Shown: positions 48,748 through 58,864 of the stretch, piece after piece
How the letters are laid out: each line of letters begins with the position of its first letter
How positions within the stretch are numbered: the first letter of the stretch is position 1
Origin: Thelonectria olida
Taxonomy: Eukaryota > Ascomycota > Sordariomycetes > Hypocreales > Nectriaceae
Direction of reading: 5' to 3'
Assembly (NCBI GenBank): GCA_020736575.1
Contig: JAGPYM010000017.1
Coordinates: 744,001 to 808,000 of the forward strand
DNA length: 64,000 nucleotides
Notes under the pieces: generated by a model
Database searches by the model: none
Seen by the model: only the letters and a program-made list of their open reading frames with translations
Told to the model about the DNA's origin: nothing
Made by a program: the position numbers and the translations under genes

Positions 48748-49377
48748 ATGAAGATCGCCAATCTATTGTGCTTTGTTGCTCTCGCGGCTGCTAAGCCTAC
48801 CGTATACTTGATCCGCCACGGCGAGAAGCCTGACGATGGCAATGGGTTGAGCGTTCAAGGAGAGATGCGCGCAGAGTGTCTTCGAAACGTATTCGGTTCT
48901 AGCTCAAAGTACAACATCGGACACATTATGGCTCAGGCGTACAAGTCTAGTAAGTCTTTGATCAATAGGAGGACCACCCGGCTCTGTGTTTGACAAAGTA
49001 TCTGCAAATTACTAGGCGGAAAGCGACAGCGCCCTTATCTCACCGTATTACCCTTGGCTGGAGATCTTGACCTGACAGTTGACACGTCTTGTGATCGCGA
49101 CGACAACGACTGTGTGGTCGACGTTGTGGAGGGCTATGACGGCAATGGCAATATTCTTATTTGGTATGTCGCCTACACTCTTGGTTGAAGAACCTTTTAC
49201 TGATCACCATTCTTTAGCTGGGAGCATGACGAGCTGAACAACATCGCTGAGGCTCTGGGTGCCGACGACGTAGATAACTATCCTGATGACCGATATGACA
49301 TTATCTGGACGGACCCCTACCCGTACTCCGACATTACCTCGGAGACATCTGAGAACTGCCCTGGTCTGGACTCTTAG
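48748..49377 (+). CDS. Secreted histidine-phosphatase-superfamily protein
   Basis: Probably exported; activity unknown. Model: exons 48748-48949, 49016-49163 and 49218-49377 (169 aa). Seen: a 15-residue hydrophobic signal peptide (MKIANLLCFVALAAA). Then comes YLIRHGEKPDD with the phospho-accepting His of the RHG motif at residue 24. The second catalytic His probably lies in ICWEHDEL (residue 120), where the usual GH is replaced by EH. Cys residues near TSCDRDDNDC and ENCPG suggest disulfides. At 169 residues it is smaller than typical phosphoglycerate-mutase-fold enzymes, but similar short secreted forms exist in fungi. The catalytic acid is not obvious. A strong TATA box precedes it. It could be an enzyme or a catalytically weakened effector-like protein. 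Confidence 0.85.
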
Positions 49378-49659
49378 AGAGAGAACGGGATAGTATAGAA
49401 GGAGTTATGTAGTCGATAAATTTTCCGATCGCCAAGATGTTGCCAAGCGATGCAAGCTATAAAGATGCAAACCATGTCTTGGCGAGATGATATCGGGATA
49501 TCGAGATGATCTGAGTGGAACTATGTAGTAGACTACGTGTGATGCCAAGTGCCAAGAGACAAAAGCCAAGATTCCAAGAAGAGGTCATGAAATGTTCTTG
49601 TTCACACGTCGAAAGCTCACAGAATGTCCCAACGTCTATCAAACTTTGAAACATTAGGC

Positions 49660-50427
49660 TCAATTACCCTCCTTCTCGACCTCATCCGCAATTTCGATGA
49701 CCTGCTTCACAAAGAGATCCAGCTCTGTGATAAAGGCACAGTGGCCACCAGGGTTACGCAGCACCTTCTTTAGCGTCGGAATGGTTGCGATGATCTTCTC
49801 TTGAGTCTCAGGGGTAATGGTCTGATCCTTCTCACAGAGGATGTAGTAGGCCGGCACCGTCAGCTCGTCCAGCCCAACAGACGCCGGGCCGAACAGCGAC
49901 TCTTGCGACTGCGGCAGCAACGCCGCCATGAACTGGTCCGCCAGTTTGTCGGCCATGTCGGGCCCGTAGAAGGCCGCCTTGGCCTTGGCGTTGCTTGTGA
50001 CGAGCCCGTCGGCAACGTCGACAATGTCCAGGCCGGGAGGGAAGACGCTCAGCGCGCTGGCTCCCTTTGACGGAGGCATGTTGCTCGTGAGGTAGATGAC
50101 GGCACGAACGCCGCCATGTTTGCCCTGCGCAGTCCTCTCGGCGATGGAGTTGCCCTTCAGGGCAATGGTCAGCGGTGTTCCACCATATGAGTGCGAAATG
50201 GCCAGAAACTCCTTGCCCTCGTCCAGGAACGGGGCGAGTTCGGCCTGGATGTTGCGCGCATCGTCGTCTACCGTCACCTTGGGGTCGGATCCGACGCTGG
50301 GGTGGTTCACGGCAACGATGGGCGAGAAGCCAGCAGCCTCGAGACGCTGTTTAGCCAGGTCGAAGCAGGAGCCCTGATGGAAGCCGCCATGGCAGAGGAC
50401 GAGACCGAGGGATCTAGATGCAGACAT
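49660..50427 (-). CDS. Alpha/beta hydrolase, methylesterase-like
   Basis: Intronless 255-aa enzyme of the AB-hydrolase fold, probably a small esterase; substrate unknown. Seen: oxyanion-hole region LVLCHGGFHQGS near residue 10; nucleophile elbow ISHSYGG near residue 100, with Ser in SHSYG where many members have GHSxG. An Asp candidate lies in LCEKDQTI near 215 and a His in NPGGHCAF near 235. The ATG at 50427 is the first in this frame; the frame extends upstream without another ATG. There is no signal peptide. It is convergent with the secreted phosphatase-like gene (282-nt spacer) and divergent from the Pth11-like gene. Lack of introns and a single-domain fold fit the plant-hormone-esterase-like group, but that is not proof of substrate. 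Confidence 0.88.
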   Translation of the reverse strand: MSASRSLGLVLCHGGFHQGSCFDLAKQRLEAAGFSPIVAVNHPSVGSDPKVTVDDDARNIQAELAPFLDEGKEFLAISHSYGGTPLTIALKGNSIAERTAQGKHGGVRAVIYLTSNMPPSKGASALSVFPPGLDIVDVADGLVTSNAKAKAAFYGPDMADKLADQFMAALLPQSQESLFGPASVGLDELTVPAYYILCEKDQTITPETQEKIIATIPTLKKVLRNPGGHCAFITELDLFVKQVIEIADEVEKEGN

Positions 50428-51426
50428 GGTTGCAGTTTGGTAGGACAGGGTGAACAACAGTAAACTTGGCAAGGCGAAATGTTGTTGAAGTAGGTGGTAT
50501 TGGACGGGGTGAGGATAGGCAGGATGAGTAGAGTGCGAAGTATGTAATAGTAGGATGGATGGCTTCACAGAATCGTAGAACAAGCAGCCGTGGAAATAGA
50601 GTTCGAACCCAATTTATCCAGACCAACAGTTATGGCCTCATGTTCCCCTTTCGTTTGATAGCTCGCCTTGTTCTCGCAGGAGGCTCAAACCAACGGGAAC
50701 ATGATCGTCGGGTCAGTTCATGGACCGGACCAGCCGTGCCGCATCGAACACTGAAGATTGCGTCTTCAGCCTCCAACACTCCATTTGAGATGTTACCCAA
50801 GTGCAATCACTACCCGTTTGGGCTGACTCGCGCTCGAACGATTGCCCAAGGTCCCATGTTGAACAAGACGAAACCAACCAACAGAGTGGGAACTCGTCGA
50901 CTGTAGTCGCAACTACTGCCGTACGAAAAAAGGTTATGTCGGGATATATAACCGGGACCTCCGTTGTATGTTCCAATCGGGTGCGTCGCCATGGTTTGGG
51001 ATAGGGACCAGGTTTCGGGGACAGTGACATTCACAAAGGGCCCTTGCGGTGATGAGGTAGCGACGTGGAAGGATTACTGAACAACTTGGTTAATTAGTTT
51101 GCGGCTCCGCGATGCCCTACCATCCGGCCCGCTCCCTTTTCTTTTTCCTCTTTTGGCGAGTATCTTCCTTGTCCCTGTCCTGTCCTTGTCCTTGTTGCAA
51201 TGGGTGTCGGGGATTGAGGCGGCAGTGTGTTGGGCACCTCATTATTCCACGGCATTCCCTAAACCGGCAGTAACTGACCCGGCATTCCTATTTCCCAAAG
51301 AAATGTCTCTTTCAAGTCTATCTAGTCGAGTGGTGTGAACCTCTTTCTCCTTACTGTTCACCCTTATTGTTTTTCGAAACCTCCGACGAAGCATCTCGAG
51401 ATATCCATCGACTTTTCGCCGCTGGC
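50428..51426. other. Divergent intergenic interval
   Basis: 1.0 kb between the hydrolase and Pth11-like starts, holding both promoters. No other feature seen. Confidence 0.55.
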
Positions 51427-52811
51427 ATGGACGATGTCACGTACTTTTCCAACAAGAATATTGCGGCCATTGTGCTTGTGCCGCATGCCATCTTTAGTGT
51501 CATAGCCACGGTGTTCGTCGGCCTTCGAATATACACCTCCCGAAAAGTGACGAGAGTGCCATGGCAGACGGATGAATATGTGTCGATTGCGGCATTGGTG
51601 AGTCCCCGCGCCTTCTCCTCCGCACTGATGATGTAAGAATCCAATGGCTAAATAACGTGAGACGTCAAGATTGCCAACCATATCATGATCGTCTGCGAGG
51701 GCATTGGTAAGTGTTGAGGGTCGTCGAGACGTGGCTACCAGCATTGACACAGGTTTATAGGTGAGTCCGTTGGCCTGGGATCAAATATGATTGCTATCGA
51801 GACGAACTTTCCTGGCGGCGTATCCCGCTTTCTAAAGGTGAGTAGTTTTTATACCGAGTGGTTCGCAATTCCTTTTGCCATGCTGAACACGTCAATGGCA
51901 GGGTATTTTGGCTCTTGAAATCGCATACGGCATTGCATGTCCGCTATCGAAAATGGCTGTGCTTGCTATGTACTACCGCATCTTCTCCTCATCAAGAGTT
52001 ATCCGATGGTGCGGCTATGGCATCGGCTCTATGCTCGTGGGATGGGGCGTTGCGGTGATTGTCGTGAGCAGTCAGTGACACTATTCTATCAATCTTCTCT
52101 ATGAAACTGACCGAGACCTGCATGCAGTCTTTACTTGCAACCCTGTCCAGGCCTTCTGGAATCCGACCATGCCGAGAACTTGCATTAACTCGAGTAATTT
52201 CTACATTGGAATTACCGTACCGAACATTATATTCGACGTGCTCACCGTTCTTCTCCCCATCCACAAGATCTGGCAGTTGCAGATGAACAAGGAGAAGAAA
52301 CTAGCTCTCACAGGCGTATTCCTCCTTGGGGGGAGGTGAGTAACTTGGTACCTGAACAAGGAAGCTATCGCTGACAGTGTCGTATCCTAGTGTTGTTCTC
52401 GCTTCAGTTGCACGACTCGTCCTATTCTGCATCTACCGCCCCGGCGCAGGTGCCAGTGGCAACAACATCAGCCAGACCGTCATCTTCCCGCACACGGCGT
52501 CCGCTCTCGAGACCTGCCTGGCTATTATCGGAGCCTGTCTCCCGCCATGTGCACCACTCTTCAAGCGTGTTTTCGGCCGCGTCGTCACATCCGTGTCGGG
52601 AGACCGCGGCAAGTCGAGCAACAGGTTATCAAAGAACGTCCATAGCCTAGTGACGATCGGAAGGGTTTCCAATCGTAGTGCTTCACATCCGCAAGGATCC
52701 AACCTGCGGGTTGACGGGTCTTTTGAGCGGCTTGGGGATGGGAGCTCGCACGACTCGATGGATGACTTGTGTGTTGACGGCCATCATCTGCAAAACATAC
52801 GCAAGGCTTGA
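51427..52811 (+). CDS. Pth11-like / fungal rhodopsin-domain integral membrane protein
   Basis: Seven-helix plasma-membrane protein of the family that includes Pth11, a surface-sensing receptor of a rice pathogen. Role here unknown. Model: exons 51427-51597, 51670-51706, 51761-51837, 51902-52070, 52128-52335 and 52391-52811 (360 aa), all in phase. Seen: seven hydrophobic stretches; Cys in TCNPVQAFW, the typical extracellular segment of this family; FDVLTVLLPIHKIWQLQ in the fifth/sixth-helix region; and a Ser-rich cytosolic tail. It lacks an N-terminal CFEM domain, so it is a plain rhodopsin-domain type. Odd: exon 2 is only 37 nt and its acceptor is AAG (51667-51669), rare but permitted. That small exon is the least certain part. 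Confidence 0.87.
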
Positions 52812-53293
52812 AGTTGGCAACTATCAGTTCATGGCTGCTGCGCGGCCGGCCAGATTGGCAAAGATACTACTTGTATTAGTATGAGAGCCGAGGGCTTAGG
52901 ATTAAGTACTATTAGTATGAGACATAAAATCTTAGTATTGGCCCTGAGTGAGATAATACTCAGTACCTACTGGTACTGACGACCTGATAGCCCGGGCAGT
53001 GAATCCCGCACCCCTTTGACCCAAAGGAGGTTGCCTACCCAGGCCAGCCAGCCAATCAAAATAGCCGCGAAGAGGCGGCCGGGGCCATATTGGTTGCACA
53101 CCACTCAGTGATGCGAAGGAGAGAAAGACGGCCATTGCTTGACATACGGTAACGACGAGCAAAAAGATATTAGAAAATTCTAAAAAAGAAGACATACAAC
53201 AGCGAGGATTCCCCGGTCGTCACCGACCCGAGTACTAGTTCGCCGCTTCTCAGCTTAACGTGCGGGGAGCAGACGGGACCCAGTGTTTTCTAA
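52812..53293. other. Intergenic interval
   Basis: 480 nt between the Pth11-like stop and the broken DUF3176 gene. A minus-strand frame with a hydrophobic start (53195 to 52932) exists, but I could not join it into a convincing gene. Confidence 0.5.
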
Positions 53294-54881
53294 GAGCTAT
53301 GGTCGTATGTGCTTGTTTCGCTGCTGGAACGCGATATCACCACTGGTGGAGATGGAGAGCTCAATAGGAACCCCCAACTAAGTCACCACAAGATAGGTGT
53401 GAAGGTATTCTCTTTCGACTCTCCGGATATTGCCCACGAACAGCCTAATGCTCCCTCGGGGCCCCCGAGGGCCTCAACTCTACGCGAAGTAGACCATGTT
53501 ACCCAAGACCAATACTTGAACCTCGAACGTCAGTCTGAATCCTTTCTGACACTAACATCACCGAATACCCTTGGGCCAGATGTCGAGGAGTTGCGGGACG
53601 AAGATGAGGGAGCTCAGCACTCCAGTCCTACCCAGCCAACAACCACCCTCAAAGACCAGGTTCCCCTCATCTCCGGCGAGCCTTCACATCAAACTGCGCC
53701 AACAGAAGCGAGGTCAATCTTCCGAATATGGTGGCTCGAAATCCTGAGCACGATTATAGCACTCAGTTGCCTCATCGCAATCGTGACACTCCTCCACACC
53801 CACCAACAAAAACCTCTCCCACACCTACCGAATGGACTCTTCATCAAACCCTTGTTTCAATTTCTAGCGCAATTTTCAGGCAGCATTGATAATGCCCGTT
53901 GCCGAAGGTAAGCCCTCCCAGCATAGAGGAACTCGGGTACGTAGCTGAAACACTATTCCATCTTCTCACAGGAATCGAACAGTTGCAATGGAGCTGGCTT
54001 AGTACTCCTCACAAATTGTCTGACATATCCGTGTTTGATAGAGCAAGTCGAGGTTTGTTCTTGTTTCTGGTCAAACACATCACTCGCATCAAGAAGTCGT
54101 AAGTCAGCTTCCATTCACTGACCATTCAAGAAAGGAAGAATGTAAGCCATGTGATGGCGAGAACTGCTCTGGCTCTCTCACCATCTCCATAAATCCGAAA
54201 ACCAAGCTTCCTGGGTACAAGGACTGAGAGGACGAACCAAATTGGGTGCACTATCCTCGGGAATGTGCTTGGACGATGGAAAGAGTTGCTTACCTTGTAG
54301 TGACAGACACCGTAGAACGTCTCCTGACCAGCAATGTCACGAACGATGTGAGTGGTCAGGGCGGCTTTGGAAGTGTCCACGACGAAGCCTGGCTGTTAGA
54401 CCTCTTCGCTACTGGAGAGGGTAGCCTAAAGAGTGCCAATGATATTCTGGGTGGATTGGCGTCCTCAATGGCAGCAGCTATGCGAAATAATCCGTTTGGC
54501 CGGGACGAATGGAGCTCTGGATGGGATAAACATGGGGATCTAACTGTCGCCAACGGAACCTCATACGCGGCGATGGAGTGCGTGGAAATTCACTGGCCTT
54601 GGATAGCATGACCCGCAACCCTTCTCGTTTTACAGGTATTGTTAGGTGTGCTGCTTGCAACGTCTCGCCAAATGGCAGGACACGGCGGTGATAGAGGGCG
54701 GGCGGGTTGGAAGTCTTCACCGTTGGTGCTCTTATTCCATGGATTGGATGATCAACTACAGCGAAAGATGGGCCAATTAAACTCTATGGAGGAAATGGAC
54801 AAGATTCCAAAGAAGACAGACGTACAGCTCTGTCGGTCCCATCCTCATGAGGGAGCTGGCCGGAGGTTTTGCGAGAGTTGA
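53294..54881 (+). pseudogene. Broken DUF3176-family membrane protein gene
   Basis: DUF3176 proteins are fungal membrane proteins of unknown function with paired N-terminal helices, a long external region and a last helix near the C-terminus. Seen, in order: FRIWWLEILSTIIAL and PLPHLPNG (first helix region, to about 53870); ALIMPVAEG spliced through a GTAAGC...CTCACAG intron (53910-53972) to IEQLQWSWLS and LSDISVFDRASRG (to 54102); a short remnant of the external region; then SMAAAMRN and ECVEIHWPWIA, and after a stop PATLLVLQ and WKSSPLVLLFHGL. Breaks: no ATG opens the first frame; a frameshift lies near 53875-53885; the middle is far too short; an in-frame TGA sits at 54609-54611 inside the last helix. 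Several independent lesions make a pseudogene much likelier than a misread. Confidence 0.72.
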
Positions 54882-55812
54882 TATTGCGGTGATGCGGAAG
54901 AAGGGCGGACAATATACTGTCAAGAATCCCTTAACATTTTCCGGCGTTGGCGTATCATTTCTCATCTATTAACCGCCATTCATCTCCAAGCTTTGGAGGT
55001 CTGTTGGCCTTCAAGGGGGCCGTCTGCAAGGCCTCTTGGCTGCAGGACTGTGCTGCATGACTTCCATATGCTGCAGGCTCATGGCATGCCTGCCACTGGG
55101 AAAACATGTATTACAGCGCTCGGAGAGCTCTCTGTCTAACGTGATGGACTGGGCAAGGAATAATTCCATCTTTATTCGTGCTTGGCGATAAGAGTCCCTT
55201 TGCTTTTTTAACACGCCCCATCATCTTGTTCTTGTCTCGCCAAGCTGCCCTTTTTCACTGACAGATTGAATAACCCGCCCAACGGGCGCAATTCTACGGG
55301 CAAAAGGGTCAGAACAGCTCTCGCCGCCCTGTCTCAGAACGAGACGGGCTATGCAGGTGGTGTGCTGCACTCTGTCGGCCTCGCTGCGCCTTTCCGTGGT
55401 ACAGGACTGATCCACTGATGCGGGTTGCTCCTGGGAAACGGGACAGGCGTGTTTTGCCCATGTTCGTAGATACGGAGTACGAAGTCGTGTGATGACCGGC
55501 TTCTTTGAGAAGATGCCGTCGTGATTCGATCAAGCAGTCCAAGGCGAGAAATGCAGCTGGCCTTGAACAAGCAGCACCTCCAAATGCCTGTAAGACCACA
55601 TGCAAGCCAAGCAGCCACCCTCACGGCGGCCTCTCTCAGCTTGTTGGCAGGCAGCCTTAATATGACCGCGCAATTTGCGGACCAGCAGCACCAGGCTGAG
55701 CCCTCTGCAGACAATCCATAGAGCCACGTTTTGTCCGCCATACTCTCGTTCCCATTTCATTCCCACTTCGAGTTGAAGCCTGCATTGCCAATGCGTCGAT
55801 ATCCAGCCACCA
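54882..55812. other. Intergenic interval before the kinase gene
   Basis: 930 nt holding the kinase promoter. Open frames here are short and unrecognisable. No repeat or RNA seen. Confidence 0.55.
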
Positions 55813-58800
55813 ATGTCGGAATATGAGACTATTGTTGATGACATTTACGGGCAGATACTCGACAAGCTGGAGAGGAATGATGAGCTCCGGTTCGTCGCCG
55901 ATGGTGCCGCCGAGGCAATCCTTCGCCCCCCGGTCCTGTTGAAGTTCTTCGCCAGCCTCGGTCCTCTCGACATGGAGCTGACACCGGACGAATTCGTTGG
56001 GAGGATCCAGCGGCGAGAACTTCACAGGTTTCTTGCAGTCCTGATATACGCTTCTTGCGGTATTGGACCAGTCCGCCTCTTTGTGCGCAGGCTCGTCGCC
56101 AACGACGCATGGCCAGTCTTATCCGCTGAGAGACGACGTCTCGATTCCCTTCCAGCTCATCTCAATGACCTGACCGACCTCTTCGACGGAGATGCGGTCA
56201 CGGCGGACAAGGTCAATTCCAAGCAGGCCTGCTTCTGCCCGATATCCATCGGCAAACAAGCCAGCCAACCCCCCATCCAGGACTTCAAGTCCAGACGGCT
56301 CCCGTACCTAGAAGACCCCGAAGAGATTGGCAAGGGCTCCTTTGGCACCGTTTACAAGGTCCGCATCGCCAGGGGATACTTCTACGACCTGGAGACTGGA
56401 GAACCGAACAGCGTGCCCAAAGTGCTGGCCAAGAAGGACTACGTTGTCAAAAAGGACCCCAAAAACCGTGCCAAGGATGAACACGCCGTTATGAAGAAGT
56501 TGCTGCACAGCACAGCAGGCAGGTGTCCTTATATTCTCGAGAGCTCCGGCAGCTTGGAAGACGACGGCATTTACAGTCTCTTCATGCCACTCGCCGAATG
56601 TGACCTGGGTGCATGGATGGAACGGCACCCATGTCAACCTCAGACGACCGAGGACAAGTCGAAAATCCTGAAGTGCGCCTACGAACTCGCTTCTGGGTTG
56701 GATTATCTTCATACAAGTATCCAGTCGGCCAACGGCATGGAAGACTTGGTGTGCTACCACATGGACCTGAAGCCCAGCAACATCCTCGTCTTCGAGGACA
56801 CTCGCGAAGGTGCCGACCCAGGAAGTATGATCTGGAAGTTGAGCGACTTTGGGATGGCTTGCGTCAAAGTGAGACCTCAGGGAAAGGCCGATGAGAGGGA
56901 CGAAGACGCAATCTTCAACTTTGGGAACTGGTTTGTGAAGAGGAACCAGACGCCGGAACCAACACCGTCGGCCACCATCAACAAACGCGGCGACGGCACA
57001 TATCTTGCGCCAGAGTCCCGTATGAAGGAGTCTAGCGATGTCTGGTCTCTCGCGTGTGTGCTTAGCGTCTTGTTCACGTATTTGGAACATGGAAAGGACG
57101 GCGTCGTCTCATACCGCGAGCTGCGTGCCACATTTCCCAGAGCCGACGGCCTTGATCGGTTCTTTATACGCGGCGGCGCCTTTACGCACGACAGGGTTCA
57201 CCCGCGAGTCTCCAAGTGGCACGCTCAACTGATCAAGAAAGCGCAAGAAAGGAATTCTCAAGAGAGGGTCATCGTCGAGCGATTCCTAAGTTTTCTCGAG
57301 AGCTCCGTCTTCAAATTGAACCCGAGTAAACGGAGCTCTGCCAAAACCATTCAGAAGGAGTTGCAAAAGGCATCCAGAGCTTACTGGCAACTGCAAAGGA
57401 CTGCCGAAGGGGAAGAAGCGGCCCCCGCGCCGAATACCTGGTGGAATCGTGTGGCCAGGTAGCTATTTGCACCTCTCCTCCCAGCTTTACTACCAGCTAA
57501 CGGAGTCCCTACAGACGCAGGCCTCCAAGCAATGCAATGGATGTTGCCGAGATATGGCGAACACCAGCGCCGAAACCGTTCAAGGGGTGTGGGATTTCTT
57601 CTGATGGAACAGTAGTCGTGTTTTGGACCGACAACAGCTTGGTCACCTTCACGGCGCAGTCTTTACCCCGTCAAGGAGACGGAGCAAGGCCTGTAGCAGA
57701 GCTTCCACTCCCAGAAACCCCTTCGCTCAGACGCAGTGCCTGGGAATTCGTGAGCTTGACGAGCAGATATCTCATTGCTTCTGTGGTGGGAAGCAGTCTC
57801 CTTGTAAGAAGCCCAATCAACCCATGGCTAGGAACAAGTGTGCTAACTCGACCAGTGTCACATTTTCGAGATCGAAGCCGGCATTCCGATCGAAGGTTAC
57901 TTGCTCTCCTTGCCTCAACTGGGTGCCATCGAGAAGCTCGCCATTTCGCCCAACGGCAGAGTATTAGCTTGTGTGTTGTCAAACAATGGGAAGAGGACTG
58001 ATTCGCATGTGCTATTCCATGCCAAGATTAGGGATTTGATTGGGATTTCACAACGGTAAGCCGATGAACACGAGATCCAGCCGCTGATACCACCCACTCA
58101 TGGAGAACACATGTAGATTGGACTTGGCCAACCCTTCCAACGAGCCCCGAGCCGCACTCGATCCCAATGGGGAGCCATGGGCGTTGATACAACTCGATTC
58201 GTTAGCCGAAATTGTCATCGAACTGACCTTTTCTTCTGAAGACTACCTATATACTGTTGTGAAGCCAGATCATGGTATTCCGGGGAGCCGACATATCACC
58301 ACTATGACATGGATAACGTTATCCTCGGGGGCAATATACACACTGGATATGAAGGTACCACTGGTGCGTGCCTATCATCACTCGTATGAGGAAAACTATC
58401 TCACTAACGCGCGCCAGGGACGCGATGCCTTCCATGCAGTGGTTCCATTCTTCACAACTTTTGCTCCTTTCCACCGCGGACCACCAGCCTGCGCCGTGGT
58501 CACGCGTGAAGAGGACCTGCATATCCTACACTTTGACGCAGAGCACCATTCTGGCGATAAGCCAAGGAGCGTCGCCAAGCATGAGCTGTTGAGCCTCATG
58601 ATGGACCCAAGCGATGAGAAAATGTACGCGATTGGAAAGAGATCGGTGCAAAACGGGCTTCTCGTGCTTGAGATTCCCGTTCCGAGCCCTCACAGTGACC
58701 CTGAGGTCACCGAGATTGCGAGGATTCCGGGTTTGACATACGGAGCCGTCGAGTTCACCTCAAGGCTCGTGACGGACGGAGACGAGAAGCACATCATCAT

Positions 58801-58864
58801 GGCAGCGTTGGCCGGCGGGAACCAAAGTCTCAGCACTATCTGTAGAGTTGACTTGTTAACCTGA
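55813..58864 (+). CDS. Protein kinase with N-terminal helical domain and propeller-like C-terminal half
   Basis: Ser/Thr-type kinase, 942 aa. Model: exons 55813-57458, 57515-57803, 57856-58055, 58117-58363 and 58418-58864. Seen: residues 1 to about 160, a mainly helical N-terminal domain I do not recognise. Then the kinase: Gly-rich loop IGKGSFGTV (172-180), VVKK Lys 213, HMDLKPSN (316-323; HMD in place of HRD, catalytic Asp 318), DFG 345-347 and GTYLAPE to residue 401. All catalytic residues are present, so it should be active. There is a 50-residue insert after the DFG. From about residue 555 the protein resembles a divergent beta-propeller, with repeating units such as SSDGTVVVFWTD and SPNGRVLACV. 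The last intron (58364-58417) is 54 nt and stop-free, so its removal rests on its GTGCGT, CTAAC and CAG signals. The 3' end overlaps the next gene. Substrate and location unknown. Confidence 0.88.

Noticed and set aside
52932..53195. A minus-strand ATG frame with a hydrophobic start
   Set aside because: A possible GTATGT donor follows codon 16, but no downstream acceptor gives a convincing protein. Left unannotated.
56308..57090. A 260-codon antisense frame opposite the kinase
   Set aside because: Shadow of the kinase exon; no motif of its own.
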